Positions 63,571 through 64,000 of a DNA stretch of 64,000 bases are shown piece by piece (position 1 is the first letter of the stretch; each line of letters starts with the position of its first letter). This DNA is from Eudorina sp. 2006-703-Eu-15 (lineage: Eukaryota; Chlorophyta; Chlorophyceae; Chlamydomonadales; Volvocaceae). The notes under the pieces were generated by a model, which saw only the letters and a program-made list of their open reading frames with translations, made no database searches and was not told the DNA's origin. A program made the translations under genes and the position numbers. The DNA lies in assembly GCA_003117195.1 (NCBI GenBank), contig BDSI01000017.1, positions 981,362 to 1,045,361 on the forward strand, written 5' to 3'.

Positions 63571-64000
63571 ACACTAAAGCCGGAAACCTCCGCGAGCTGT
63601 GACGCGGCGGCTGTGATGCACAACAGGGAACACCAGAGCAGAGGCAGGGTCACTGGGCGTGTACGGCAGGGGCCCGGGGAGCTGGAAACAGGGACAACAA
63701 GTTTTCGTGGCACGTGTTGCAACATACACAGGAAATGTCATCAGAGAACACCACGCGCACGCACACAAGCTAGGACAGACCTACCCTGCTGCGGCTGCTG
63801 GTCGCGCTGCTGGTGCTCCGCGTCCTGCCCGCTGGCGTGTACACCTGCAGGTGGCACGCAGGCGGGGGCACGGCCAACGTACATTAAGGGCACGTACATT
63901 AAGGGCTAGTGGCGCTCTGGAACACTTGTAAAAAACAGCGAGCGGCCCGCGAGGCACAATACCACGACCTCAACTTCCTCGAATAAGCCCTGAAGGTGAC
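63571..64000 (-). pseudogene. Orphan 5' fragment of the protease module at the window edge
   Basis: Same S1/protease chimera as at 14,874-15,480, with the junction at the shared CATC. The window ends inside it, so its full extent is unknown. Confidence 0.6.

Overview
The window looks like nuclear DNA of a green alga, most likely a volvocine relative of Chlamydomonas or Volvox. The reasons are high GC, short GT-AG introns, an intron-rich leucine-rich-repeat gene, a DIRS-type tyrosine-recombinase retroelement, a chromodomain Ty3/gypsy element, a PIF/Harbinger transposon and HUH-endonuclease transposons of the replitron kind. This placement is inference. I saw no bacterial operon, rRNA gene, intact tRNA gene or CRISPR array.

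Layout. (1) 53-3774 (+): the only clear host gene, a multi-exon LRRC74/NLRC3-like leucine-rich-repeat gene whose 5' end lies outside the window; 3775-5400 holds no gene I can support. (2) 5.4-22.4 kb: duplicated minus-strand modules. A recurring N-terminal module (S1, or its diverged version S2) lies upstream of either a protein-kinase domain (K1 11.2-12.6 kb, K2 17.6-19.0 kb) or a chymotrypsin-like serine-protease domain (P1 6.4-8.0 kb, P2 45.0-46.6 kb, P3 60.1-61.6 kb). S2 also carries two header exons and contains a 523-bp TRIM element. (3) 22.4-25.8 kb: poorly resolved coding-like sequence with a 114-bp coding minisatellite. (4) 25.9-47.4 kb and 50.6-62.4 kb are two copies of one ancestral segment: Harbinger transposase, a HUH Rep gene (RepB) interrupted by a short replitron derivative, a tail repeat and the protease module. 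Each copy then gained its own insertions. Copy 1 took a gypsy element (27,259-33,164), an M repeat and a 5.8-kb block with a DIRS-like element (34,808-40,618). Copy 2 took an apparently complete replitron-like transposon (about 53,140-55,600).

How the parts relate. Insertions can be ordered by nesting: replitron derivative into RepB, then segment duplication, then gypsy, M and DIRS into copy 1 and the full replitron into copy 2. The gypsy element has an internal inversion, so gag-pro-RT-RNase H face away from its integrase core and 3' LTR. The replitron-like gene reads as a 708-residue protein across one intron, and the Harbinger transposase of copy 2 as a 455-residue protein across one intron; both could be functional. 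The kinase/protease family looks like a modular enzyme family with exchangeable C-terminal domains, reminiscent of Crinkler-type proteins, but that link is a hypothesis.

Limits: exon borders come from reading frames and splice consensus only. Repeat limits are good to a few bases where I could align copies by eye and are approximate elsewhere.
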